A stretch of DNA of 64,000 nucleotides, taken from contig NZ_JAFBDS010000005.1 of NCBI RefSeq assembly GCF_016908375.1, positions 62,001 to 126,000 on the forward strand, given 5' to 3'. The position numbers and the translations under genes were made by a program. Positions 8,665 through 16,270 of the stretch are shown here, one piece after another (position 1 is the first letter of the stretch; each line of letters opens with the position of its first letter). The notes under the pieces were generated by a model that searched no databases, was not told where the DNA came from, and was given only the letters and a program-made list of their open reading frames with translations. This DNA comes from Amphibacillus cookii (GTDB lineage: Bacteria > Bacillota > Bacilli > Bacillales > Amphibacillaceae).

Positions 8665-9669
8665 TTATATTGGCCGTTTTTTGTGCCCATAGATGCGCGG
8701 TGGTAAATATTTATCTAACAATGGGACACACGCATTCATGATTAAAATGGCAAATCCGACACCGCCTGAATAATCAGAGTAATATCTGAATAAAACAGTT
8801 AGAATCCCGGCCCCAATAGCAAAAGCTATTTTTCCATGTGGTGTAAAAGGGGATGAACTGTAATCGGTAATCATAAATGTGGCCGCAAAGATTAATGCAC
8901 CGCTTAGCAGATGTTGCATCATAAATTCCAGATCAAACCCACTTGTTACGAGCGTTATAACAGCGACAGGCAAGATAAACAGGAATGGGATAAACGGATC
9001 AATAATTTGACGAGCTATTAAATACACTAAAGCAAGTATAATTAATAGTTTTGATGTCTCTCCGATGTTACCACCCACCCCAGTACCAAGAAACATATCA
9101 ACTAGATTTGGCATTTCTGCATCTACATAAGTTGCCGTACTAACTGCGTCTGCCCTGTCATTTGCTACCACTCCTAAGGGCGTTGCTTGTGATGTCGCAT
9201 CAACAGCCTCACCGGGCTCAACCCAACCACTAACATATTCTCCAAAGAATACCGAGAGCATGATTCTTGCACCGACAGCTGGGTTAAACCAGTTACGACC
9301 AATGCCACCAAATAGTTGTTTAATGAAAATAATCGCAAAACCACTCCCCAATATAATTGTCCAAATTGGCGCACTCACAGGTAAACTTAAAGCAAGCAAC
9401 AGTCCAGTAACTACAGCACTATAATCTTTAATAGTGATTTGCCGCTTGGTCAATTTTTGAAACAGATATTCAGATAATACACATGAACCAATCGCAACAA
9501 CAATCATAACTAGCACACGCCAACCAAAGAAATATAAAGCACCAATAGTTGGCAGCATTAAAGCAAGAATAACTTGTTGCATAATCCAAGCTGATGTTCT
9601 TACTTGGCGTAAGTGAGGTGCATTTGACATCGTTAGTTGAGCGTCTGTTAGAGCTGTTACTTCACTCAT
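8665..9669 (-). CDS. rnfD: RnfD/NqrB-family membrane subunit (FMN-binding)
   Basis: 334 residues with about nine to ten membrane segments. The motif SQATPLGV around residues 160-167 corresponds to the SGAT-type site where RnfD and NqrB carry covalent FMN on a threonine. Other family blocks are GGIGRNWFNPAVGARIMLS and ATFMITDYSSSPFTPHGK. In the Rnf complex RnfD is one of the membrane subunits linking NADH oxidation to ion translocation. It starts 1 nt after rnfC ends and is followed by intergenic DNA, so no rnfG, E, A or B gene adjoins it. The partner system is therefore unknown. Confidence 0.85.
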   Translation of the reverse strand: MSEVTALTDAQLTMSNAPHLRQVRTSAWIMQQVILALMLPTIGALYFFGWRVLVMIVVAIGSCVLSEYLFQKLTKRQITIKDYSAVVTGLLLALSLPVSAPIWTIILGSGFAIIFIKQLFGGIGRNWFNPAVGARIMLSVFFGEYVSGWVEPGEAVDATSQATPLGVVANDRADAVSTATYVDAEMPNLVDMFLGTGVGGNIGETSKLLIILALVYLIARQIIDPFIPFLFILPVAVITLVTSGFDLEFMMQHLLSGALIFAATFMITDYSSSPFTPHGKIAFAIGAGILTVLFRYYSDYSGGVGFAILIMNACVPLLDKYLPPRIYGHKKRPI

Positions 9670-9670
9670 T

Positions 9671-10999
9671 TTATGCTCCCTCCTTACTTGACCTAATCGC
9701 TTTTTTCGCTTTTTGAATATTTTCTAAAATAGGAATTTTGGAGGGGCAAATATATGAGCAAGCACCACACTCAATGCAGTCTAACGCTCCCAATTTTTCC
9801 GCCTTCTTTAGATTACCTTTTTCATAGGCGTTACTAATCATGATTGGCTGAAGGCTAACAGGACAAACATTTAGGCACTCTGAACATTTAATGCACGGAG
9901 AACGTTGATCGATTTCAGCTTCTTCTTCCGCTAAAAATGTTACAGTAGTTGTGCCTTTGCCTACAGGTACACGTCCGGAGTTTAAGGGACGTCCCATCAT
10001 AGGTCCACCATGAATCATTTTCCCTGGCATTGACTGAAAACCACCACAATCTTCAATTAATGATTCAATAGGTGTGCCAATCCTCACCCATAGATTTTTA
10101 GGCTCTTTTAATGGTTGCCCACTTACTGTCGTAATCCGCTTCGTTAAAGGCTTACCTAGTCGAACGGCTTCATAAACAGCATAGGTCGTTGCTACATTAA
10201 TGACAATCGTTTGGACATCAGCCGGCAGTTGCCCTGGTGATACTTCCCGTTTCGTTATTTTTTTTATAAGGTTCTTTTCTGAACCTTGCGGATAAATCGT
10301 TTCTAATTCCTTGATTTCAATATGCTCGGAATCAGCAATTGCCTTGTTCATAACTGCAACACTTTCGTGAGCATTGGATTCAATAGCAATATACACTTTT
10401 TCAACTGGAATTATTTCTTGGAGGACGCGAATACCTTCGATTAATTGCTCTGCGTACTCGACCATCAAACGATGATCAGCCGTCGCATAAGGTTCACATT
10501 CCGCACCATTAATAATAATGGTATCAATGGGTTTATCTTTTGGAGGTGACAATTTAACACGAGTTGGAAACGTAGCGCCGCCCATTCCTACAATACCTGC
10601 TTTGGCGATTATTTCGAGCTTTTTTTGGGGATCAAGCTCCTCGTCATTAGCATAGAGTGGGGCATCCCTTTGATCTTGAAAATCATTTTTAATAATAATA
10701 CAGGGGGCTTCTCCATGAACAGTCGGACGGCTTCCTATTTCGATAACTTCACCTGACACTGACGAATAAGTGTTAGCAGAAATCGCGCCATTCTTTTCAG
10801 CGATTAGCGTACCTATCTTTACTGTATCTCCAACATTTACAACTGGGGAGGCTGGAGCACCGATGTGCATCGTAAGCGGGTAAACGAGTTCCGATGGTAC
10901 AGAGGCATCTTCTATCCGCCTGTGTTCGGTTCGATCTTTTCGCTCTACTGTGTACGCACCTTCTTTCTTCCATTTTAGCTTTGAAAAGATAGCAAACAC
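9671..10999 (-). CDS. rnfC: RnfC-family NADH-binding iron-sulfur subunit
   Basis: 442 residues, the length of the short RnfC form. Order of domains: N-terminal barrel-sandwich region (residues 30-105), NADH/FMN Rossmann-like domain with GGATFPTRVKL and IINGAECEPYATADHR, SLBB region, and two 4Fe-4S motifs near the C-terminus (CIKCSECLNVCP and CIECGACSYICP). It should oxidise NADH and pass electrons on through Fe-S clusters. The start is uncertain: the GTG at 10999 sits almost on top of an AAAGGA site. It is co-transcribed with rnfD. Element R1 lies upstream, and no other rnf gene is nearby. Confidence 0.88.
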   Translation of the reverse strand: MFAIFSKLKWKKEGAYTVERKDRTEHRRIEDASVPSELVYPLTMHIGAPASPVVNVGDTVKIGTLIAEKNGAISANTYSSVSGEVIEIGSRPTVHGEAPCIIIKNDFQDQRDAPLYANDEELDPQKKLEIIAKAGIVGMGGATFPTRVKLSPPKDKPIDTIIINGAECEPYATADHRLMVEYAEQLIEGIRVLQEIIPVEKVYIAIESNAHESVAVMNKAIADSEHIEIKELETIYPQGSEKNLIKKITKREVSPGQLPADVQTIVINVATTYAVYEAVRLGKPLTKRITTVSGQPLKEPKNLWVRIGTPIESLIEDCGGFQSMPGKMIHGGPMMGRPLNSGRVPVGKGTTTVTFLAEEEAEIDQRSPCIKCSECLNVCPVSLQPIMISNAYEKGNLKKAEKLGALDCIECGACSYICPSKIPILENIQKAKKAIRSSKEGA

Positions 11000-11090
11000 T
11001 TCCTTTCTATAATAAATGTATTCTATTTATTTTCCTTCTATGAACAGAAGGAAAGTATAAAAACCTTTTCATAGATAGCTAGACTCTGAT

Positions 11091-11390
11091 AAAACGAACC
11101 CTCAATCAGTGGGCGGAGGGCTACAGGACGTAGGTCATGTAGACGTGGCCCTACAGGATTTAGGTCATGCAGACGTGGACCTACAGAATGTAGGTTATGC
11201 AGACGTTGCCACAAGACGTGGCGGCCTTAGTCTGTAATCCTTCTTAAGGACGTGGTTTTAGTCTACGATCTTACCCACCCACGGATTGGTCGTTGAGTGG
11301 ACAGGACATTAGCATCCATTATCACCCACCTCAATCGATTTGCTTCTCTTATTTTGAGGGGAATTTACGGACGGTTATCTGTAATAAAAA
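11091..11390 (+). repeat. Element R1, long form of the dispersed two-hairpin repeat
   Basis: Starts AAAACGAACCCTCAATCAGT and ends TTTACGGACGGTTATCTGTA. The left hairpin contains three tandem units of about 30 bp (11113-11205), each beginning CTACAGRAYGTAG or a close variant. The right part has CACCTCAATCGATTTG and TATTTTGAGG arms. Plus orientation is defined by this order. It fills much of the 11000-11605 gap; the remainder shows no gene. Confidence 0.8.
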
Positions 11391-11605
11391 TAATAGTCTG
11401 TCTTGTTCAATCAACAAACAGGTTTAAAAAATTTAAGCTATAAGAAAAGATCTTTATAGGTACATCTTACAATATAAAAAGGCCCTGTACTATTCCGATT
11501 TGCGATTAAATTCGACAATTTCTACGCATTATTAATCGCAAAATTATTATTATTCTACTAATTGTAACTATCGCGGTAAATACTTCGTAAAACAATAGAA
11601 CTAAA

Positions 11606-11639
11606 ATTTGTCCCCACCTATTGAAAAGTGGGAACAAAT
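11606..11639 (-). terminator. Terminator after csoR-copZ
   Basis: On the minus strand ATTTGTTCCCAC / GTGGGGACAAAT forms a 12-bp stem with a 10-nt loop followed by TTTAG, directly after the copZ stop codon. Confidence 0.8.
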
Positions 11640-11641
11640 GA

Positions 11642-11845
11642 TTAGACCACTTGATAACCTTGCCCTTCTATCGTTTCTTCTAGTTGTTGTTGACTAATTT
11701 CACCTTCATCATATGTTACATTTACCTTACTAGTTTCTAATGTGACTTCAGCTTGTTTGACGCCTATTTCTTGCAATGCATCTTCAATATTTTTTTTGCA
11801 ATGTTGACAAGACATACCTTCTACCGTTAATGTTAGTTCCTTCAT
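11642..11845 (-). CDS. copZ: Copper chaperone CopZ
   Basis: 67 residues, a single heavy-metal-associated domain with MSCQHC (Cys13 and Cys16) as the Cu(I) site. The ATG at 11843-11845 has GGGAGGT about 10 nt upstream. It lies 25 nt after csoR in the same operon, so it should be induced by copper through CsoR. The usual third gene, the copper-exporting ATPase copA, is not present here; the terminator at 11606-11639 ends the operon. A mercury MerP-like role is possible but less likely next to CsoR. Confidence 0.88.
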   Translation of the reverse strand: MKELTLTVEGMSCQHCKKNIEDALQEIGVKQAEVTLETSKVNVTYDEGEISQQQLEETIEGQGYQVV

Positions 11846-11870
11846 CGCTTCCACACCTCCCTCATATTTT

Positions 11871-12182
11871 TTATGATTTATTAAATTGTTTAACAACTTG
11901 CATCAATTCAGTAATGGTCTCCTCTCCCATACCTGTCTTGATAGCGTCCGCAACACAATGATTAACATGATCCTCCATCATTGCGAAACCTACTTTCTTC
12001 AGAGCGGCATTAATTGCTGAAATTTGTACCATCACATCAACACAATAACGATCATTTTCAATCATCTTATGAATACCTCTAACTTGACCTTCTATTTTTT
12101 TCAGACGATTTAATAGCAGTTGCTTATCTTTATCAGATCGATGGTTTGTATAGCGTTCTTCATGATTGTTTACTTTCGTCAT
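11871..12182 (-). CDS. csoR: Copper-sensing transcriptional repressor CsoR
   Basis: 103-residue all-helical CsoR/RcnR-family repressor. The Cu(I) ligands fit the C-x24-H-x3-C pattern: Cys47 (RYCVDVM), His72 and Cys76 (DHVNHC). The first helix carries the DNA-contact region LLNRLKKIEGQVRGI. The start ATG (12180-12182) follows GAGGTG. Its own operator covers the promoter at 12200-12229, indicating autoregulation; copper binding releases the repressor in this family. It is followed by copZ. Confidence 0.92.
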   Translation of the reverse strand: MTKVNNHEERYTNHRSDKDKQLLLNRLKKIEGQVRGIHKMIENDRYCVDVMVQISAINAALKKVGFAMMEDHVNHCVADAIKTGMGEETITELMQVVKQFNKS

Positions 12183-12199
12183 CACATCACCTCACTTCT

Positions 12200-12229
12200 T
12201 ACTATACCCCCCTATAGTAGGTGTGTCAA
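12200..12229 (-). promoter_or_regulatory. csoR-copZ promoter with embedded CsoR operator
   Basis: On the minus strand TTGACA (12224-12229), a 17-nt spacer and TATAGT (12201-12206). The perfect inverted repeat TACTATAGGGGGGTATAGTA (12200-12219) covers the spacer and the -10 box. The G-tract flanked by AT arms is the known style of CsoR operators. Confidence 0.8.
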
Positions 12230-12429
12230 ATGTTAAAACGAAATTATTCTTATTTACAAAAAGTATCTATTCAGCTACAATCAAGACAAGGTCGATAGAT
12301 TTGTCTATTTAAAAGGGTTATCAACAATTAAGTCGTACCGCAAGTTATTTTCTATCAACCATTATTTATGTTATTATTTAATGAAGAACTGACACTTCTC
12401 GATTACTATTCACCAGTCTAGGTGGAGAT

Positions 12430-12525
12430 AAGCAAGGGGTGAGACTTCTGCGGGAATAGGATGAGCTGAAGATCCACTTGAGGAATTAGCTGAAGCCATC
12501 CCCGCGAAAAGCGAATCCCTTGCTT
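12430..12525 (+). repeat. Element P copy 1
   Basis: Arms AAGCAAGGG and CCCTTGCTT enclose the conserved core GTGAGACTTCTGCGGGAATA, GAGCTGAAGATCCAC, TTAGCTGAAGCC and CCCCGCGAAAAGCGAA. It lies in the csoR-zur intergenic region (12230-12671), which has no other visible gene. Confidence 0.8.
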
Positions 12526-12671
12526 TTCGGAACGAAATAACGTGCTAAACGTATGAGAAGGTTGAATGACTATTTTCAGTGTGCAAAAGTTGAGTTACTA
12601 TATAAAAATTAACGTTATTTTAAGGATTGGCATAACAAACTCGTTCATTTAACAAGAAAGAAGGTGATCTC

Positions 12672-13079
12672 ATGAATGTCAATGAGGCATTAACTATTCT
12701 AAAAAAAGCAGGTTACAAGCATACGGATAAACGTGCGATTATTTTGGAGTATTTCGATAAAGAAGACCGTTACCGTACCGCGAAGGATCTATTGACTTAT
12801 ATGGAACCGCATTTTGAAGGAATTAGTTTTGATACCATTTATCGTAACTTACACTTATTTGATCAGCTTGGTATTTTGGAATCGACCGAGCTCAATGGAG
12901 AAAAACATTATCAAATCACATGTGCAAAACACCATCATCATCATTTTATTTGTAAAACGTGCGGGATAACGAAAGAAATTCACTCTTGTCCAATGGACAA
13001 CTTATCTGGTGAACTCGATCAATTTATCATTGATGATCATAAGTTTGAAATTTACGGTTTATGCCCCGCATGCCAATAA
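12672..13079 (+). CDS. zur: Zinc uptake regulator Zur (Fur family)
   Basis: 135 residues, very close in layout to B. subtilis Zur: N-terminal winged helix MNVNEALTILKKAGYKHTDK with recognition region GISFDTIYRNLHLFDQLGIL, then the metal-binding half with CAKHHHHHFICKTCG, HSCPMDNL and GLCPACQ. The two CxxC pairs form the structural zinc site, and the histidine-rich stretch the sensory site. It represses zinc uptake genes when zinc is plentiful. The ATG has AAGAAGGTGATCTC upstream. It is a single gene with a terminator at 13160-13197; no zinc transporter gene is adjacent. Confidence 0.92.
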   Translation: MNVNEALTILKKAGYKHTDKRAIILEYFDKEDRYRTAKDLLTYMEPHFEGISFDTIYRNLHLFDQLGILESTELNGEKHYQITCAKHHHHHFICKTCGITKEIHSCPMDNLSGELDQFIIDDHKFEIYGLCPACQ

Positions 13080-13159
13080 GCAATAATTAACTTCCGTTTC
13101 TTTACCCGCCTTGTTAATATTTATGGACCCAGCAAATTAGCTGATTTTTTAAATCTATT

Positions 13160-13197
13160 AAGGGAGTTCTAAATGTTTATTCTTTAGGACTCCCTTT
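13160..13197. terminator. Bidirectional terminator between zur and the stress protein gene
   Basis: Arms AAGGGAGTTCTAAA and TTTAGGACTCCCTTT pair with one mismatch, with T-rich sequence on the plus side and A-rich sequence on the other. Confidence 0.8.
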
Positions 13198-13220
13198 CCC
13201 TATTAAATAAAATTCTTCAA

Positions 13221-13640
13221 TTATTTGACAATCATCACAGGGCAATTGGCACGCTTAGCGACTTTATGACTGACGCTACCAAGCACCATTTCTTGTAAGC
13301 TATTTAACCCTCTACTTCCAATTACGCAAATATCAACATTGTGATCATTAGCAAATTTAACAATCGTAGGTCCGGGATCTCCATGGAGAATTTTTATTTC
13401 ATAAGCGATATGAGCTTGTTTAATTTTCCGTTCTGATATAGTCAGTTTTTCTTTTCGACTTTTATCCAATTCACTTGCACTCCAATAATGAGTAGCATCA
13501 GCTTTTGATGTTGCACCATCAACAACATATAGCATGGTTATTTTTGCATCTGGGTTATTCTCAGCAAGTATTAAAGCCTTTTCACAAGCACGTATAGCAT
13601 ATTCCGAACCGTCTGAAGCTAACAAAATATGATTGAACAT
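13221..13640 (-). CDS. Universal stress protein (UspA family)
   Basis: 139 residues with the Usp fold. The N-terminal MFNHILLASDGSEYAIRA contains the first nucleotide-contact Asp, and the C-terminal GSRGLNSLQEMVLGSVSHKV fits the ATP-binding G-2x-G-9x-GS motif. It is therefore expected to bind ATP. It is cytoplasmic and monocistronic. There are several paralogues in most Bacilli, so no symbol is given. The function is general stress survival; the trigger cannot be read from the sequence. Confidence 0.88.
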   Translation of the reverse strand: MFNHILLASDGSEYAIRACEKALILAENNPDAKITMLYVVDGATSKADATHYWSASELDKSRKEKLTISERKIKQAHIAYEIKILHGDPGPTIVKFANDHNVDICVIGSRGLNSLQEMVLGSVSHKVAKRANCPVMIVK

Positions 13641-13702
13641 AAAATCACCCTTTCCTACTATGATAATTATCTTTTACCTAAATGCAATGAAAATAAACCT
13701 GA

Positions 13703-14623
13703 TTATACATCCTTTTCTTTAATAAGATGCTCAGCTATCGTATATAAAACCAATTCATTAGATTGGAATACTTGTTTATATAAATGTAATGGCACTGGCT
13801 GAGGTCCAACACTTGGTGCTATTTCGATCGTAAAGCCTGGTCTTTTGTAAGTGGTTAGAAACCAATCTGTAAATCCTCCACCACTTGGATGATCACTCGG
13901 GTTAATTAAACGATAGCCTGTTATATTCGCTAAAGCTTCTGCTAACGGTCGCAATTGCTTTTCGACAATTGTATCATTTAATCGATAACGCCAAAATATT
14001 TCTTCTCCCGATGAATGATATGCAATCGCTACATCAATATTTCGCTTTTTTACAAAGTGATAAACAGCTTGAACTTCTGGCTCAGATAATGGCTGGTAAC
14101 CTTTAAAGTGACTAGAACTTGGTGCGCCTGGATTACCTTTAATGGATTCCCAATCCGTTGGGTATTGCCGATTCAAATCAACACCACGACTATTTGCTTT
14201 CCAACTTGTAAAATCAGTACTTTCCTTGTTCCATTTCAGTAGTGCTTCAGCATTGTCAAAGCGATTTAGTCCCTCTTGAACGAGTGTGACACCATCAGGA
14301 TTAACCATTGGAATAAACCAAAAACTCACTAAATTCAACCAATCTTCTCTAATCGTCAACCATGGCCAACTATTATCTTGCAAAATATGAACAATAAAAT
14401 CAACAAGTAGCGTGGTTGTCAACCATTCCCTTGCGTGATGAGTGCCGTGACATAAAATTATTTTTTTACCCGAACCTACTTTAACCGCTAAAATCTCTCG
14501 CCTTGTTACAGAATAGCCAATCGTCTCTAGTTTTACTTCATTAACATATTGATCAGCTAACCGCGTTAAATCATCTTTTAAACATTCAAAACTATAGATA
14601 CGATCAGGATTAAATTTTATCAT
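13703..14623 (-). CDS. Zinc carboxypeptidase of the M14 family
   Basis: 306 residues. Zinc-ligand motif HGTHHAREWLTT (His and Glu), the third ligand region AIAYHSSGEEIFW, the substrate-binding NSRGVDLNRQYPTDW and the catalytic Glu in PGFTIEIAP are present. The layout matches gamma-D-glutamyl-L-diamino acid peptidases, such as the YqgT type, which act on peptidoglycan peptides. There is no signal peptide or LysM domain, so it may act inside the cell or mother cell. The ATG at 14621-14623 is the likely start, and its ribosome binding site lies in a hairpin (14631-14669). Confidence 0.85.
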   Translation of the reverse strand: MIKFNPDRIYSFECLKDDLTRLADQYVNEVKLETIGYSVTRREILAVKVGSGKKIILCHGTHHAREWLTTTLLVDFIVHILQDNSWPWLTIREDWLNLVSFWFIPMVNPDGVTLVQEGLNRFDNAEALLKWNKESTDFTSWKANSRGVDLNRQYPTDWESIKGNPGAPSSSHFKGYQPLSEPEVQAVYHFVKKRNIDVAIAYHSSGEEIFWRYRLNDTIVEKQLRPLAEALANITGYRLINPSDHPSGGGFTDWFLTTYKRPGFTIEIAPSVGPQPVPLHLYKQVFQSNELVLYTIAEHLIKEKDV

Positions 14624-14630
14624 ATAATAA

Positions 14631-14669
14631 AACACCCCTTTATATGATTATGAAATCATCTGGGGTGTT
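14631..14669 (-). terminator. Hairpin between the flavoprotein and M14 genes; attenuator or terminator
   Basis: On the minus strand AACACCCC and GGGGTGTT form an 8-bp stem with inner pairing GATGAT/ATCAT, followed by TTTATTAT. The 3' arm contains the AAAGGGG ribosome binding site of the peptidase gene. Confidence 0.6.
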
Positions 14670-14679
14670 TAGTACGTTT

Positions 14680-15843
14680 TTATTCTGATATTGCCCGTTT
14701 AGCTAATATTTGAATAACCATATCATCCATCGGCGGATTATGTAAACCCGCTCTTACATCACGATAATATTGTTCAAAGCGATAAGCTTTGGACAAACCT
14801 CTACCACCAACGATGCGCATAGCAATATCTACGACTTCATTAGCTATATTAGTCGCAATCGTCTTTGTCGCTGCAAGTTCAGCACTTAATTCTTGGCGCT
14901 GATCTGATGAGCATTGATCCCATTCCTGAGCAACCTGATACATAAAACAACGCGCTTGCATCAGCTTAAGATCTATCTCTCCAATTTTTTGTTGAATATG
15001 AGGTACCTCAGCAATCGGGGTTTTCAAGCTATTCGGTTGGAAATTCTTAGCGAAATCAATCGCATCATTCCTTGCCGCCATTGCAATTCCTAGATAACAA
15101 GCTGGGATATGTAATAACCAACCTTTTGCTTTTTTAGTGTTAGCTTGCTTATTTAATTCAACTAGCATCGTTTCGTTAACTTTAACTTGATTAAACACAA
15201 CATCGTCACTACCAGTACCTCGCATTCCTAAAGTGTCCCATGTCTTATCAATTGAAACCCCAGCTTGATCACTTTTAATTAAAAACGAACCCACCGTATC
15301 TTGATCTTCTACATAGGCCGAAACGATAAAGTAATCCAAAACTGAAGCCATTGTAGAGAAAGTTTTCCTGCCGGTAATCAGATAATGATCCCCTTCACGT
15401 TTAGCTATGGTCTCTGGTACACCACCACGTGTCGGGCTTCCTGTAGCTTTTTCAGAAGCAATACGATTGACCAAAATTTGCTTGTCTGCTACTTCTCTTG
15501 CAAACCAGTCAAATGTTTCATTCTCCCAAATTCTATCTTCTGCTAATTCTTTAACAATCCCTAGATGCCAGCCTATTGATAAAGCAGTCGCTCCATCTCC
15601 CATAGCTAACCTTTCTTGCATTAATAAAAATTCGTATAACGATAAAGCTTCACCATTATACTCTGTAGGTAAGGTTAGCGATAAATAGCGTTCGGCACGC
15701 AAATCATTGATGTTTTCTTGAGGGAATTGGGCTGATGCTTCAGCGATATGCACGCGTTGCTCAACTTTAGCTGCTATACGACCAGCCTTGTCAACTAATG
15801 TTCGGTGACGATCGTTTTTTATGTATGTTTCAAACATTTGCAT
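14680..15843 (-). CDS. Acyl-CoA dehydrogenase-like flavoprotein
   Basis: 387 residues in the acyl-CoA dehydrogenase fold: N-terminal helices (AASAQFPQENINDLRAERYLSL), middle beta domain (YLITGRKTFSTMASV, GTWDTLGMRGTGSDDV-type block), and a C-terminal helical domain (DIAMRIVGGRGLSKAY). It resembles YdbM and DszC-type members of the family. The segment IVGGRGLSKAYRFEQYYRDVRAG is typical of that group, so it could be a monooxygenase or desulfurisation-type enzyme rather than a beta-oxidation enzyme. The ATG at 15843 follows AAAGGAGG. It is upstream of the M14 gene. The substrate is not known. Confidence 0.8.
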   Translation of the reverse strand: MQMFETYIKNDRHRTLVDKAGRIAAKVEQRVHIAEASAQFPQENINDLRAERYLSLTLPTEYNGEALSLYEFLLMQERLAMGDGATALSIGWHLGIVKELAEDRIWENETFDWFAREVADKQILVNRIASEKATGSPTRGGVPETIAKREGDHYLITGRKTFSTMASVLDYFIVSAYVEDQDTVGSFLIKSDQAGVSIDKTWDTLGMRGTGSDDVVFNQVKVNETMLVELNKQANTKKAKGWLLHIPACYLGIAMAARNDAIDFAKNFQPNSLKTPIAEVPHIQQKIGEIDLKLMQARCFMYQVAQEWDQCSSDQRQELSAELAATKTIATNIANEVVDIAMRIVGGRGLSKAYRFEQYYRDVRAGLHNPPMDDMVIQILAKRAISE

Positions 15844-15876
15844 TTGTTTTCCTCCTTTATCCTGTCCACTTTTATT

Positions 15877-16174
15877 TTATCACAGATAACCATCCGTAAA
15901 ACACCCACCTCAAAATAGAGTAGAGAGCTCATCTAATTAGGTGAGAGACAACGGGGCTAATATCCTGCTTCACTCGGGCCAACAGGATGTTGGTCACACA
16001 AGCGTTTTCGCAGGACGCGAAGACGTTAGCTTGTGTTCCTCAGTTGGTGGGTAAGATCGTAGACTAAGACCGCCACGTCCTGTGGCAACGTCTGCATAAC
16101 CTACATCCTGTAGGCCCACGTCTACATGACCTACGTCCTGTAGCCCTCCGCCCGCTGATTGAAGTTTCGTTTTA
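15877..16174 (-). repeat. Element R2, long form, the only clear copy in minus orientation
   Basis: Read on the minus strand it runs from GAAACTTCAATCAGC to TACGGATGGTTATCTGTGAT. It holds two 30-bp AGGAC/AGGAT hairpin units plus CCACAGGACGTGG. A further part has CGCGTCCTGCG and CAACATCCTGTTGG hairpins, shared with R3. It occupies the region upstream of the flavoprotein gene. Confidence 0.8.
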
Positions 16175-16207
16175 TGCTATTTCACTTAAGAAACAAAACC
16201 TATTAAA

Positions 16208-16244
16208 AAAAGGGAGACTCATTTAGTCATTGAGCTCCCTTTTG
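16208..16244 (-). terminator. Terminator of the chemotaxis cluster
   Basis: On the minus strand AAAGGGAGCTCA / TGAGTCTCCCTTT pair with one bulge around a short loop and are followed by seven T, shortly after the MCP stop codon. Confidence 0.85.
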
Positions 16245-16270
16245 TATAAAGTAAAAGTCAGTATTGTTCA

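Noticed and set aside
11113-11205. CRISPR array
   Set aside because: The repeats follow one another directly without unique spacers, and no cas gene is in the window.
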